The notes under the pieces: generated by a model
What the model was told of the DNA's origin: nothing
The model's input: only the letters and a program-made list of their open reading frames with translations
The model's database searches: none
Part shown: one piece after another, positions 44,319 to 53,499 of the stretch
Position numbering within the stretch: the first letter of the stretch is position 1
Layout of the letters: every line of letters starts with the position of its first letter
Position numbers and translations under genes: made by a program
Source of the DNA: Candidatus Raymondbacteria bacterium RIFOXYA2_FULL_49_16
GTDB lineage: Bacteria; Fibrobacterota; OXYB2-FULL-49-7; XYB2-FULL-49-35
Direction: 5' to 3'
Assembly (NCBI GenBank): GCA_001789205.1
Contig: MFYT01000023.1
Location: 83,003-147,002, forward strand
DNA: 64,000 nucleotides

Positions 44319-45161
44319 ATGTTTAAAGCAGCGCTGGTTATTGCAGTGTTCCTGTGCGCGGAGGAACAATACTTTATCGTGCCGGAAGCGGGCGCTTCAC
44401 GGCCAATTGGCGCGTCCGTTGTTGAACAGGAGTCGTTCACTGAAGCTGACGCGGTCATGGCGGACGCTGTTGCCTGGGAACAGCTCGAAAAGGGGCTTTC
44501 AATCGGCACGGTCTCGCTCATGCGTGCGGATACCACGGGGTCAAAGATCACGCTCCTCAAAATAGACACTGCTTTTTTTGGATTCAAGGTGATTGGCGAG
44601 CCTGGAACCGGCCAGGACATTGACGATCTGGTCACAGGAGCGCGGTGCGCGGCTGGCATCAATGGCGGATATTACTATTTCAAAAATGACCAGGGGCTCA
44701 AAATGCCCCTGGGGCTTGCGGTGCAGGACAGCCGGGAAATTTCAGCGTACAAGGGTAACTATTCAGGCTGTTTTTTCGCCTCGCAACAAGGAACGGGCAT
44801 TGCCGCGGGAACAGCCTGCAGTGAGTGCAAGACAGGTCATGCGCTTCAGTCGTTTCCCCTGGTCATTCGAAACGGGAAGATACCGCCCCATCTCAAGGAA
44901 GAGGGGTCCAGACTCCACATACATACCCGGTCGCGGCGGTCGGCCGTGGGCGTAACTTGGAAAGGGCACATAGTTTTTTTAAACACAGTCCGCGAAATCA
45001 GCTTTTTTGAACTTGCCTTTTGCGCAGGCGCCCTGGGTCTCAAGGACTGCCTTACTCTCGATGGCGGCGGATCGAGCCAGATGGCGGTCTTCTCCAAGCG
45101 TACCATCGTTGTCCCGGGCCTTGAAAAGGTGCCTCTCGCAATCGGCGCATACAGGAAATGA
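44319..45161 (+). CDS. Phosphodiester glycosidase (NAGPA-type) family protein
   Basis: The protein of about 280 residues begins with a hydrophobic export segment from ATG 44319; a TTG at 44238 would add 27 residues before it. The NAGPA-like domain shows 'CAAGINGGYYYF', 'FPLVIRNGKIPP', 'RSAVGVTWKGHIVFL' and 'CLTLDGGGSSQMAVF', the family's conserved Asp-Gly-Gly-Gly motif. The fold cleaves GlcNAc-1-phosphodiesters or acts in exopolysaccharide processing in bacteria. Its stop is followed at once by a short membrane-protein gene, so the three genes to 45906 may form an operon. Confidence 0.85.
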   Translation: MFKAALVIAVFLCAEEQYFIVPEAGASRPIGASVVEQESFTEADAVMADAVAWEQLEKGLSIGTVSLMRADTTGSKITLLKIDTAFFGFKVIGEPGTGQDIDDLVTGARCAAGINGGYYYFKNDQGLKMPLGLAVQDSREISAYKGNYSGCFFASQQGTGIAAGTACSECKTGHALQSFPLVIRNGKIPPHLKEEGSRLHIHTRSRRSAVGVTWKGHIVFLNTVREISFFELAFCAGALGLKDCLTLDGGGSSQMAVFSKRTIVVPGLEKVPLAIGAYRK

Positions 45162-45172
45162 AAGGAGTCTTT

Positions 45173-45472
45173 ATGCAAGAGCAGGAAAAAGACGACAAAG
45201 AGAAAACGAGCGTCATTGGGCATGAATTCGACGAATTTCTCGCTCCCACAAAGAGGAGCAAGGCGCTGACGTGGAGCCTCTGGCTGCGTGTCGGTGGTTT
45301 TTTGCTGCTTGCCATGGCCCTTGTTGTCATGGTGCTTTGGCAGCGCGGACAGATAAATCCACTTTATCAGAAAGCCTCGTTCGGCATGGCCATAGCCGGG
45401 ATAATCATCTATTTCTCGGGCCGTATCATGGCCTTCATGGAAATACGCAAGCGCAGCAATAGAAACGTATGA
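45173..45472 (+). CDS. Small two-helix membrane protein
   Basis: The 99-residue protein is read from ATG 45173, 5 bp after AAAGGAG; an earlier in-frame ATG (45158) overlaps the previous stop. The N-terminus is charged (about 1-35). Two transmembrane helices follow ('VGGFLLLAMALVVMVLW' and 'FGMAIAGIIIYFSGRIMAF'). No family is recognised. It overlaps the next gene by 4 bp (ATGA). Confidence 0.7.
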   Translation: MQEQEKDDKEKTSVIGHEFDEFLAPTKRSKALTWSLWLRVGGFLLLAMALVVMVLWQRGQINPLYQKASFGMAIAGIIIYFSGRIMAFMEIRKRSNRNV

Positions 45473-45906
45473 GTCCTTTCCGCCATGCAGCGGCCTCCAT
45501 TGTCTTTGCCGGAGGAACCTATGCGGCGACAAGGTCTTTGACGCTTGCGGCGGTTACCCTGGCAACCGGGGTTTTTCTCGATATTGACCATATTCCCGAA
45601 TACCTGCTTTTGCACGACAGATCGCTGAATCCGCGGCGCTTTCTGGATTCGGAGATGCATCTTTCCTCAAAACATTCATTTCTTTTTTTTCACGGGTTTG
45701 ATCTAATAACCTTGGTTTTCTTCATTTTTTATTCAGCGGGTTTCAGGCAGGCTGCCTGGGCAGGCTATATTGGCGCAGTGCAGCACCTGGTTTTTGACAC
45801 GCTTATAAATCCTGTAAAAAGCCCTTTTACCTATTTTCTTTTTTTCAGAATTGCAAAGCGGTTCAGGACCGAAAAACTCTATTTCAGAAAGAGCGTTCGC
45901 TTATAA
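45469..45906 (+). CDS. YdjM-like membrane-bound metal-dependent hydrolase
   Basis: The 145-residue membrane protein has hydrophobic helices and a 'FLDIDHIPEYLLLH' motif with acidic and His residues. A later 'HSFLFFHGFDL' and 'HLVFDTLINPV' also occur, as in YdjM/YbcI-type predicted metal-dependent hydrolases. The true activity of the family is not established. It starts inside the stop of the previous gene (ATGA), so the two are coupled. A weak hairpin and T-rich stretch follow at about 45910-45945. Confidence 0.65.
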   Translation: MSPFRHAAASIVFAGGTYAATRSLTLAAVTLATGVFLDIDHIPEYLLLHDRSLNPRRFLDSEMHLSSKHSFLFFHGFDLITLVFFIFYSAGFRQAAWAGYIGAVQHLVFDTLINPVKSPFTYFLFFRIAKRFRTEKLYFRKSVRL

Positions 45907-46104
45907 ATAATGCCTTGTTCAGGCAATATTTGCATTCTTTTTTATTGATTTGCCCTTGCGAGTCTTTATAGTCATTTTACCGCATAAGCGATTGTAATAA
46001 AACAACATACAATAATATCCCAGACAATAAAAGGGGCGCGGCATGTTTTTTGGTTTTATATGCCGTTAGGGATAGGTGTATCAAAATTAGAAAAAGGGAT
46101 ATAT

Positions 46105-46713
46105 ATGGGAGCTCGTTTCTGTTTTTTCTGCGTCTTTTTCTTTTCCGTTTTTACCATTATTCATGCGGCTGATAGCGTCACTGTTTCTGATCCTGGCTTT
46201 GACATGGCAAAGCTCAAGGCTGAAATTGAGGCAGGCAATGTCACGGTAGCAAAACAGCCAGGCCAGTACAAACCGAGCGGTTCAAAAGAGGCCATGCTTA
46301 TTTCGCTCAAGATGCTGGTCTACGTGAGCCTTATTGCCGCGGTCCTCTATGTTGTTCTGCGCATTGTAAAAAAGAACAGCGCAGGAGGCGCGTATAAGAA
46401 GGGAAAGGGAAACAGCAGAAACATTGAAATTGTGGAGCATGCCTTTATACGGGAGAATAAATCCGTGGGCCTGGTCAAGGTACTCGACCGTGTGTTGGTG
46501 CTTGGGGTCACGGAAAAAGGGATCAATCTTCTTACTGAATTCAACGATGCTGAATCAGTGTCCCGGATAATGCATAACAACCAGGAAACCGCGTCAAAGG
46601 TCGGGGCCCAGTTTGCGGCGTCGGTCAATGGTTTTCTGGAAAAATTTTCGAAAAAGGGCGCTGTAAAAACAGCTGAAGAGTTCCAGCTTGGGCTGCAGGA
46701 ATCGAAGGTTTAA
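46105..46713 (+). CDS. fliO: Flagellar biosynthesis protein FliO
   Basis: The 202-residue protein is read from ATG 46105 (signal peptide 'MGARFCFFCVFFFSVFTIIHA'), after AAAAAGGGA; an upstream in-frame ATG at 46060 lacks such a site. One transmembrane helix ('LVYVSLIAAVLYVVLRIVKK') is followed by the FliO cytoplasmic domain ('IEIVEHAFIRENKSVGLVKVLDRVLVLGVTEKGINLL', seen in parts). It stabilises FliP in the flagellar type III export gate. It is the first gene of the flagellar operon, and its end overlaps the fliP leader. Confidence 0.85.
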   Translation: MGARFCFFCVFFFSVFTIIHAADSVTVSDPGFDMAKLKAEIEAGNVTVAKQPGQYKPSGSKEAMLISLKMLVYVSLIAAVLYVVLRIVKKNSAGGAYKKGKGNSRNIEIVEHAFIRENKSVGLVKVLDRVLVLGVTEKGINLLTEFNDAESVSRIMHNNQETASKVGAQFAASVNGFLEKFSKKGAVKTAEEFQLGLQESKV

Positions 46714-46717
46714 CCGT

Positions 46718-47470
46718 ATGAAAAACAACAAGTTGCGGCTTGCCATCCTTGCTATAGCCATTGTTTTGATGGCTGCTTCAAGCGGGTCGGCGCAGATCCT
46801 TCCCAAGGTGACGTTGGGGTTTGATCAGGCAAAGACCCCGCAGGATGCGGCAGTCACACTCGAGATACTGTTCCTGATCACCATTCTGACGCTTGCGCCG
46901 TCGATCCTGATCATGATGACATCGTTCACGCGCATTGTCATTGTGCTTTCGTTTCTGCGCAAGGCGCTTGGAACAACCACAGAGCCGCCCAACCAGGTGA
47001 TCGTGGGCCTTTCGCTCTTTCTTACCTTGTTTATCATGATGCCGGTGCTGACGCAGATAAACGACAAGGCGCTCCAGCCCTATCTTGCGGAGCAGATCGA
47101 CTACAAAGTGGCGCTCAAGGAGGCCATGTCACCCCTGCGGCTCTTCATGCTCAAGCAGGTCGAGGAAAAGGACATAGCCTTGTTTGTGCGCATCTCAAAA
47201 ATGGAGATCCCTCGCACTGTTGACGATTTGCCCAACACGGTCATTATTCCCGCGTTCATTATCAGCGAACTCAAAAAGGCTTTTATTATCGGTTTTTTGC
47301 TGTATATACCTTTCCTTGTCATTGATATGGTGGTAGCCTCGCTTCTCATGTCCATGGGCATGATGATGCTGCCGCCCATCCTGATTTCCCTGCCATTCAA
47401 GCTGATTCTTTTTGTACTGGTCGATGGCTGGCACCTTATTGTCCAGCAGGTTGTGACCAGTTTCGCGTAA
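46718..47470 (+). CDS. fliP: Flagellar export gate protein FliP
   Basis: The 250-residue protein has a cleavable signal peptide ('LAIAIVLMAASSGSAQ') and the typical FliP sequence: 'LTLAPSILIMMTSFTRIVIVLSFLR', 'PPNQVIVGLSLFLTLFIMMP', 'IPAFIISELKKAF' and 'SMGMMMLPPILISLPFKLILFVLVDGW' (read in parts). It forms the core pore of the flagellar type III export gate with FliQ and FliR. The start at 46718 is preferred over an in-frame start inside fliO. Confidence 0.96.
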   Translation: MKNNKLRLAILAIAIVLMAASSGSAQILPKVTLGFDQAKTPQDAAVTLEILFLITILTLAPSILIMMTSFTRIVIVLSFLRKALGTTTEPPNQVIVGLSLFLTLFIMMPVLTQINDKALQPYLAEQIDYKVALKEAMSPLRLFMLKQVEEKDIALFVRISKMEIPRTVDDLPNTVIIPAFIISELKKAFIIGFLLYIPFLVIDMVVASLLMSMGMMMLPPILISLPFKLILFVLVDGWHLIVQQVVTSFA

Positions 47471-47483
47471 ACGGAGGTGCTGT

Positions 47484-47753
47484 GTGACTACCGCAATGGT
47501 GATTGATGTGGGCCGTGACGCTCTATTGACAACGCTCATGGTATCGGGCCCCATGCTTCTTGCAGGCCTTGTTATCGGCCTTATCGTGGGCATTTTTCAG
47601 GCAGTGACCCAGATTCATGAAATGACCCTGACATTTATCCCGAAAATCGTGGCAGTGGGCCTGGTCATGCTTTTTACCCTGCCCTGGATGCTGAACAAGT
47701 TCATGGATTTCACCTATAGCCTGATACAAATGATTCCCATTGTGGCCCACTAA
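47484..47753 (+). CDS. fliQ: Flagellar export gate protein FliQ
   Basis: The 89-residue protein with two transmembrane helices has the FliQ pattern 'VIDVGRDALLTTLMVSGPML' and 'AVTQIHEMTLTFIPKIVAVG', and ends with a hydrophobic helix. It belongs to the export gate ring. Its stop overlaps the fliR start (TAATG), so they are coupled. Confidence 0.95.
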   Translation: MTTAMVIDVGRDALLTTLMVSGPMLLAGLVIGLIVGIFQAVTQIHEMTLTFIPKIVAVGLVMLFTLPWMLNKFMDFTYSLIQMIPIVAH

Positions 47754-48538
47754 TGCAGAACATAGGCGACCTTACCGTAGATCAGATCCTTTGTTTCCTA
47801 ATGGCGTTCATCCGCATCGCCACCATGGTCGCTGTTTTTCCCGTTCTGGGATCGCGCAATGCACCAGTCATGGTCAAGGCCGGGCTTTCCCTTATCCTCG
47901 CGATCATTCTTTTTCCTCTGATTCCCACTGGCGTCATTGAACTGCCCACAGGACTCTTGTCCTTTTCCATTGTGGTGGCAAAGGAGATGCTCATAGGCCT
48001 TATCCTTGGATACGCGGGTAGCCTTATCTTTGCGGTGCTCAATTTTGCCGGACGCATGCTTGACCAGCAGATGGCCTTTGCCATGGCAACCATGGTCGAC
48101 CCGGTCACTGATTCGCCAAGCACCTTGATCGCGCAGCTCAATATAATACTTTTTTCCATTATTTTTTTACTCATTGGCGGCCACCACATGTTCATTGAAG
48201 CGCTTGCCTACAGCTTTACCGCGATAAACATCACCAATGTGCATTTCGCGGCAGGGCCCACTGTTGCCAAGCTTACCCAAATGACCGCGGACATTTTTGT
48301 CCTTGGATTCAGAATGGCCTCGCCGGTGTTCGTTTCACTGCTGATCACTGATATTTCACTGGGCATCATTGCCCGGACCGTGCCCCAGATGAATGTCTTT
48401 ATCGTCGGTCTTCCTCTCAAGATAGGTTTGGGCCTTGTGCTGCTTATCATCTGCCTTCCATCTTTCGTCAATTTTTTTGAAGGTATGGTGCTGCAGCTTA
48501 AGAAAGACGTGTATACGCTCATCCAATTCATGACATAA
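47753..48538 (+). CDS. fliR: Flagellar export gate protein FliR
   Basis: The 261-residue polytopic membrane protein has FliR motifs 'FIRIATMVAVFPVLGSRNAP', 'VVAKEMLIGLILGY' and 'AGRMLDQQMAFAMATMVDP'. It completes the FliPQR gate. The ATG shares bases with the fliQ stop, and flhB follows after 13 bp. Confidence 0.95.
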   Translation: MQNIGDLTVDQILCFLMAFIRIATMVAVFPVLGSRNAPVMVKAGLSLILAIILFPLIPTGVIELPTGLLSFSIVVAKEMLIGLILGYAGSLIFAVLNFAGRMLDQQMAFAMATMVDPVTDSPSTLIAQLNIILFSIIFLLIGGHHMFIEALAYSFTAINITNVHFAAGPTVAKLTQMTADIFVLGFRMASPVFVSLLITDISLGIIARTVPQMNVFIVGLPLKIGLGLVLLIICLPSFVNFFEGMVLQLKKDVYTLIQFMT

Positions 48539-48551
48539 AGGACCACGCATC

Positions 48552-49610
48552 ATGGCTGAAGAAGAAAAAACCGAAGAACCGACCTCGAAACGGCGCGGTG
48601 AAGCGCGGTCCCAGGGGCAGGTCGCGAAGAGCGTTGAAATAAATTCCACGGCCATTTTGATCGCTGGCATCTACGCAGTGTATATCTACCGGTGGGACCT
48701 CTTTGACGGGCTTTCCACGATGATGAAACTTGTCTTTCAAAATGTGAATCATTTCAACCCATCGATCAATGAGATGGTCCATTATAGTATTGTGGGTGTT
48801 ATCTGGATGGCAAAGCTTATTGGTCCCATTTGCCTCATCCTTCTATTGGTGGGTGTAGCGGCAAATTATCTGCAGATCGGATGGCTTTTTACGCTAAAGC
48901 CCATTACCCCTGATATCAGCAAGGTGAGTCCAATTAAAGGGATTAAAAATCTGTTTTCAATGTCAAAGGTCTTTGACCTGGTCAAGAACCTGGCAAAACT
49001 TGGTATTATCGGAGGAGTGGCATATTATACGGTTAAGGATTTCATGGGTGTTTTTATAATGCTTGTTTATTGTTCTCCTGCTCAAATACTTGAAGTATTA
49101 CTTTCAGTCATACTGAAACTTGGCATAAGAATTGCGTTAGTGTTACTGTTGCTTTCCATTATTGATTTTATTTACCAGAAGCATAGACACAACAAGCAAC
49201 TGAAAATGAGCAAACAGGAAGTAAAAGAGGAACGCAAGCAAACTGAAGGAGATCCTCAGGTGAAGGGCAGGATCAGATCGTTACAGATAGAAATGGCGCG
49301 GCGGCGCATGATGGGTGAAGTGCCTAAAGCCACTGTCGTTATTACAAATCCGACGCATATTGCCATTGCCCTAAAATATGAAATGGGCGTGGATAAGGCG
49401 CCTGTTGTGCTTGCAAAGGGCAAGAGGAAGATAGCTGAGAAGATCAAGGAAATCGCTCGGGAATACGGCATTCCCATTGTTGAAGACAAGCCTTTGGCCC
49501 GTGCCATGTACGACGTACTTGAATTGGGTTCTGAGGTTCCCCAAGCATTTTTTACCCCGGTTGCTGAAATTCTTGCCTATGTTTACAGGCTCAAAGGAAA
49601 GGTCGCATGA
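48552..49610 (+). CDS. flhB: Flagellar export switch protein FlhB
   Basis: The 352-residue protein has four transmembrane helices and a cytoplasmic autocleaving domain. The N-terminus 'EEKTEEPTSKRRGEARSQGQ' and the cleavage motif NPTH (266-269) are both present, so the substrate-specificity switch should work. Codon use from about 49,000 onward is a little more AT-rich, but the reading frame is intact. Confidence 0.97.
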   Translation: MAEEEKTEEPTSKRRGEARSQGQVAKSVEINSTAILIAGIYAVYIYRWDLFDGLSTMMKLVFQNVNHFNPSINEMVHYSIVGVIWMAKLIGPICLILLLVGVAANYLQIGWLFTLKPITPDISKVSPIKGIKNLFSMSKVFDLVKNLAKLGIIGGVAYYTVKDFMGVFIMLVYCSPAQILEVLLSVILKLGIRIALVLLLLSIIDFIYQKHRHNKQLKMSKQEVKEERKQTEGDPQVKGRIRSLQIEMARRRMMGEVPKATVVITNPTHIAIALKYEMGVDKAPVVLAKGKRKIAEKIKEIAREYGIPIVEDKPLARAMYDVLELGSEVPQAFFTPVAEILAYVYRLKGKVA

Positions 49611-49621
49611 CCTTACATATC

Positions 49622-51364
49622 ATGAAAAACAGAAAAATCGTAAAAAATACACTAGGGGCAGTATTAGCTGTAATATCCATACTATTATTTTCGTGCTCCA
49701 AGGATTCTCCCACAGGACCTGAAGAGGCGCCCTTTGTGCATATCACATGCACAAAAAATTCTTTTTCCGGTCAGGCAATCACTTTTTACGCCGTATTTTC
49801 GACACCGGTTGTCGAGAACACTATTGAATGGCATCTCTCGGGCAGGGAGGAGTACCGCGCTTCAGTTCCAATAACCGGCCTTCGCCGTATTACCCGCGAC
49901 ACTCTTGTTGTTAACTGGAACAATATCACTGCCCCCTATGTTGGCCAGAACGCCGCAGATACCGTGTATGTGTTCATGAAAAACAGTAACGAGGTGTCGA
50001 ACCAGATCGTCATTTCCCTGAAAAACCATGTGCCAGTGCTCGATAGTGTTAAAATGAACCGTATTTTACTGGGACGCAATACCACTGAGGACACTATAAA
50101 TATCATCCGCGTCCATATGAATCCTACAGTCGGCTGTACGCTGAGCCTTTTCATCCATGACGTTGACCAGGACCACCCCTCGTTTTTCATCAAGGACCTG
50201 CCAGATCTCATTAATCCGAACCAGGCCATGGACAGCGTCTGGGTATTACCGCGCCAGGAATTTGACACAGTGCGTACCGGCCAGCTGCTTTTTACCGACG
50301 GCAAGGGCGGCATGCGTTCATATCCCTTCGAGATCGTGGTATACAGCGAAGTGCATTCCGTATGGGTGGCCTCGACCTATGGGCCCAACTCTGTTTCACC
50401 CCTAAGCAAGATCACCAACAGCGGCAAAAAGCTTTTTACCCTCAACCGCTTCCAGCAGGTGAAGTTTCTTGAGGTCTTTCCCACAAATAAAAACGGCTCC
50501 GAGGCGGTCTGGGTGCTTGACCGCACCATACCAGCGACAAAGACACAGCTTGTCTCCGACACCCTGTTTATCCTCGACGATGACGGCAGGGTCCTCAAGT
50601 CAGTGGGCGGGTTCAAGGAACATGTGCGCTGTTTTACCATAAATAAAATAGACAATATCGCCTATGCCGTTGATAGCAACACCGTGAAGCGCATCACCCA
50701 GGACGGCAAACTAACCACTGATTTCACCTTGGCGTCCGGCCGCATAGAGGCCATGGACGTGAACCAGTACAATCCTAACACCTACTGGATCGGGATTGCC
50801 GTGACCAGCGGAGTCCAAACCAAGCGGTATATCTGCCGCGTGCTCGACAAGGCAATTGTGGACACAGTAAATTATGATTCGCTCGATAAAGTGGTCGGCA
50901 TTGCGGCCGCCACGCGCAACAATATTTACTGGGTCGCGGGCGATGGCGCCATTCTTTTAGTCGACATGACCGCCGATACCGTGATCGCGGAAATCACCGG
51001 CTTCAGGAGTCCGCAGATTGTGGCGAACCAGGTGCGCGATTCCCTTTATTGCTGGGTCGCGGACGTTGGCAACAACCGAGTCGTGCGTTTGACCGCGAAC
51101 GCGATCAGCGGAAGCATGAGCGTGGACGATGGGTTCTCATCAGGGCTTTTCATTACCACCAGCGGCACACTTTTCGAACAGCCGCGCGCCATTGCGCTCG
51201 ACTATTCCGCGAACCCGCCTGTACTGTGGGTGGCTGATTATGGAAATTATCGTATCGTAAAAGTCAACGCGGTCAACGGCATCGTGATCGGGAGCCAGAT
51301 CGACCTGTTCGACCTTGAACTGGAAAACTCGGATGCGATATCGGTGAACGTGGGTATTTTCTAG
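49622..51364 (+). CDS. Beta-propeller (NHL-like) lipoprotein inside the flagellar operon
   Basis: The 580-residue protein is read from ATG 49622, which gives a lipoprotein signal with lipobox 'LLFSC'; an in-frame ATG at 49607 overlaps the flhB stop. After Ig-like segments (about 40-230), the C-terminal half contains repeated strands such as 'WVADVGNNRVVRL' and 'LWVADYGNYRIVKV' with 'QPRAIALD' between them, which are NHL-type beta-propeller blades. It sits between flhB and flhA, usually adjacent genes, and is co-directional with 57 bp to flhA. It may be a surface or outer-membrane protein linked to the flagellum, or simply a passenger. Confidence 0.8.
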   Translation: MKNRKIVKNTLGAVLAVISILLFSCSKDSPTGPEEAPFVHITCTKNSFSGQAITFYAVFSTPVVENTIEWHLSGREEYRASVPITGLRRITRDTLVVNWNNITAPYVGQNAADTVYVFMKNSNEVSNQIVISLKNHVPVLDSVKMNRILLGRNTTEDTINIIRVHMNPTVGCTLSLFIHDVDQDHPSFFIKDLPDLINPNQAMDSVWVLPRQEFDTVRTGQLLFTDGKGGMRSYPFEIVVYSEVHSVWVASTYGPNSVSPLSKITNSGKKLFTLNRFQQVKFLEVFPTNKNGSEAVWVLDRTIPATKTQLVSDTLFILDDDGRVLKSVGGFKEHVRCFTINKIDNIAYAVDSNTVKRITQDGKLTTDFTLASGRIEAMDVNQYNPNTYWIGIAVTSGVQTKRYICRVLDKAIVDTVNYDSLDKVVGIAAATRNNIYWVAGDGAILLVDMTADTVIAEITGFRSPQIVANQVRDSLYCWVADVGNNRVVRLTANAISGSMSVDDGFSSGLFITTSGTLFEQPRAIALDYSANPPVLWVADYGNYRIVKVNAVNGIVIGSQIDLFDLELENSDAISVNVGIF

Positions 51365-51420
51365 TCCGGCATCGGGAGTGCCGGCCTGGATTGGTTTAGA
51401 AAAATATTGGGAGAACTTCT

Positions 51421-53499
51421 GTGAACGCATTGGATACCACTCAGGGTATTATCCAGAGAATCATCCGGAGCACGGATTATCTCATCGCCGCTGGCGTGGT
51501 GGGCGTCATTATCCTCATGCTGGTGCCGCTACCGACATTTTTACTCGATATACTTCTTTCCGCGAACATCGCGCTTTCCATCACCATACTCATGGTGTCC
51601 ATGTACACCAAGCGGACCACGGACTTTTCTGTTTTTCCCGGACTGCTCCTGGTCATCACCCTGTTCCGCCTGTCCATGAACGTGGCAAGCACGCGTCTGA
51701 TCCTCGCTGAAGGCGAAGCGGGCGCGGTCATCCACGCGTTCGGCACTTTTGTGACCAAGGGCAACGCGGTGGTCGGATTCATCATTTTTCTTATTCTGGT
51801 AATCATTCAGTTCGTGGTCATCACCAAGGGCGCCACGCGTATCGCGGAAGTGGCGGCGCGTTTCACCCTTGATGCTATGCCCGGCAAGCAGATGGCCGTG
51901 GACGCTGACCTGAATTCAGGGCTCATTACCGAAGCGGAAGCGCGCGAACGCCGCGACCTTATCCGCCGCGAAGCTGATTTTTACGGGGCCATGGACGGCG
52001 CCAGCAAATTCGTGCGCGGCGACGCGGTCGCGGGCCTTATCATCACCGCGGTCAACATCATCGGCGGTTTTATCATCGGCATCCTCGAATTCGACATGAC
52101 ATTCATGCAGGCGATCAAGACCTATACGCTGCTCACCATAGGCGAGGGCCTGGTGAACCAGATGCCCGCACTTATAGTCAGTACTTCAGCAGGCATCATT
52201 GTGGCGCGCGCAGCGAGCGAGTCAAACCTCGGCGGCGAAATAACCAAGCAATTGCTCCAGAGTCCAAAAGCGCTCATTATCGCGAGCGGTATCATGGGCC
52301 TTTTGGCCGTTGTACCCGGACTGCCCACCATCCCGTTTCTCCTTCTTGCGCTGGTCGCCGGTTTTGCCGGCTTCTTCGCAAGCCGCGGTACGCTGCTTCC
52401 CAGCGACGCGCCCACGGCTGTGGAAGAGAAGGAGACCAAGCCCGAGGAGCGGGTCGAGGATTACCTCAATGTGGACCAGATGGAGATGGAAATCGGCTAT
52501 GGCCTCATACCCCTGGTCGATGTGTCACAGGGAGGAGACCTGCTCGAACGAATCACCATGATCCGGCGGCAGTGCGCCACTGAACTGGGCATCATTGTGC
52601 CGCCCATCCGCATCCGCGACAATATCCAATTGAAACCAAACGAATACCGTATAAAGATCAAGAACGTCGAGGTGGGCAAGGGCGAACTCATGAGCGGGTC
52701 GTATCTTGCCATGAACCCGGGTACAGTGAGCAGGGAGATCCGCGGCATCAAGACCAAGGAACCCGCGTTCGGCCTGCCCGCGCTCTGGATCACAGAATCG
52801 CAGAAGGAAGAGGCGGAGCTTGCCGGGTACACGGTTGTGGAGCTGCCAGCGGTCATTGCCACGCAGCTCACTGAAATCATCAAAGGCAATGCCGGCGAGA
52901 TCCTCACGCGCCAGGACGTCAAGCGTCTCATCGACAACGTGAAGCATTCGAACCAGACGGTTGTCGACGAACTGATCCCGGGCAAAATGTCAGTGGGCGA
53001 CGTACAGAAGGTGCTCCAGAACCTGCTGCGCGAAAAGGTCTCCATCAGGGACCTCGCCACGGTGCTCGAGGCCATTTCCGACAATGTGGAAAAGACCAAA
53101 GATGTGGAAGTCATTACCGAATATGTGCGCAACAGCCTTGCGCGTCAGATATGCGACCAGTATCGCCAGGCGAACAACACCATCTCGGTCATCACCCTCG
53201 ATCCCAAGCTCGAACAGCTGCTCGAGGTGTCGATGCAGGGGACCGACCGGGGCAGCAAGCTGGTGCTCCGTCCCGAGGTGGCCACCCGCGTCATTGAGGC
53301 TGTGGGCGAGGAGACCGCGCGCGTCATGTCGCAGAACGAGCAGCCCGTGGTGCTTACGTCGCCGCTGGTCCGCTCCCAGTTCCGCAAACTTGTCGAGGCG
53401 TCGTATCCGCACGTCGCGGTCGTTTCGTACAATGAAATAGTGCACGGCATAAACATACGCTCACTTGGGATGATAAGGATGGATGGCCATGAAAATTAA
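51421..53499 (+). CDS. flhA: Flagellar export apparatus protein FlhA
   Basis: The 692-residue protein starts with GTG. It has eight transmembrane segments in the first half with the FHIPEP signature region ('RTTDFSVFPGLLLVITLFRLSMNVASTR', seen in parts, and 'GDAVAGLIITAVNIIGG'). The large cytoplasmic half binds substrate-chaperone complexes and forms a nonameric ring. The end overlaps the flhF start by 11 bp. Confidence 0.97.
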   Translation: MNALDTTQGIIQRIIRSTDYLIAAGVVGVIILMLVPLPTFLLDILLSANIALSITILMVSMYTKRTTDFSVFPGLLLVITLFRLSMNVASTRLILAEGEAGAVIHAFGTFVTKGNAVVGFIIFLILVIIQFVVITKGATRIAEVAARFTLDAMPGKQMAVDADLNSGLITEAEARERRDLIRREADFYGAMDGASKFVRGDAVAGLIITAVNIIGGFIIGILEFDMTFMQAIKTYTLLTIGEGLVNQMPALIVSTSAGIIVARAASESNLGGEITKQLLQSPKALIIASGIMGLLAVVPGLPTIPFLLLALVAGFAGFFASRGTLLPSDAPTAVEEKETKPEERVEDYLNVDQMEMEIGYGLIPLVDVSQGGDLLERITMIRRQCATELGIIVPPIRIRDNIQLKPNEYRIKIKNVEVGKGELMSGSYLAMNPGTVSREIRGIKTKEPAFGLPALWITESQKEEAELAGYTVVELPAVIATQLTEIIKGNAGEILTRQDVKRLIDNVKHSNQTVVDELIPGKMSVGDVQKVLQNLLREKVSIRDLATVLEAISDNVEKTKDVEVITEYVRNSLARQICDQYRQANNTISVITLDPKLEQLLEVSMQGTDRGSKLVLRPEVATRVIEAVGEETARVMSQNEQPVVLTSPLVRSQFRKLVEASYPHVAVVSYNEIVHGINIRSLGMIRMDGHEN

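Noticed and set aside
45907-46104. Short hairpins before fliO considered as a riboswitch
   Set aside because: Stems are only 5-6 bp (TGCCT/AGGCA and CGGCAT/ATGCCG) and no known riboswitch core is present. They may be a weak terminator of the upstream operon.
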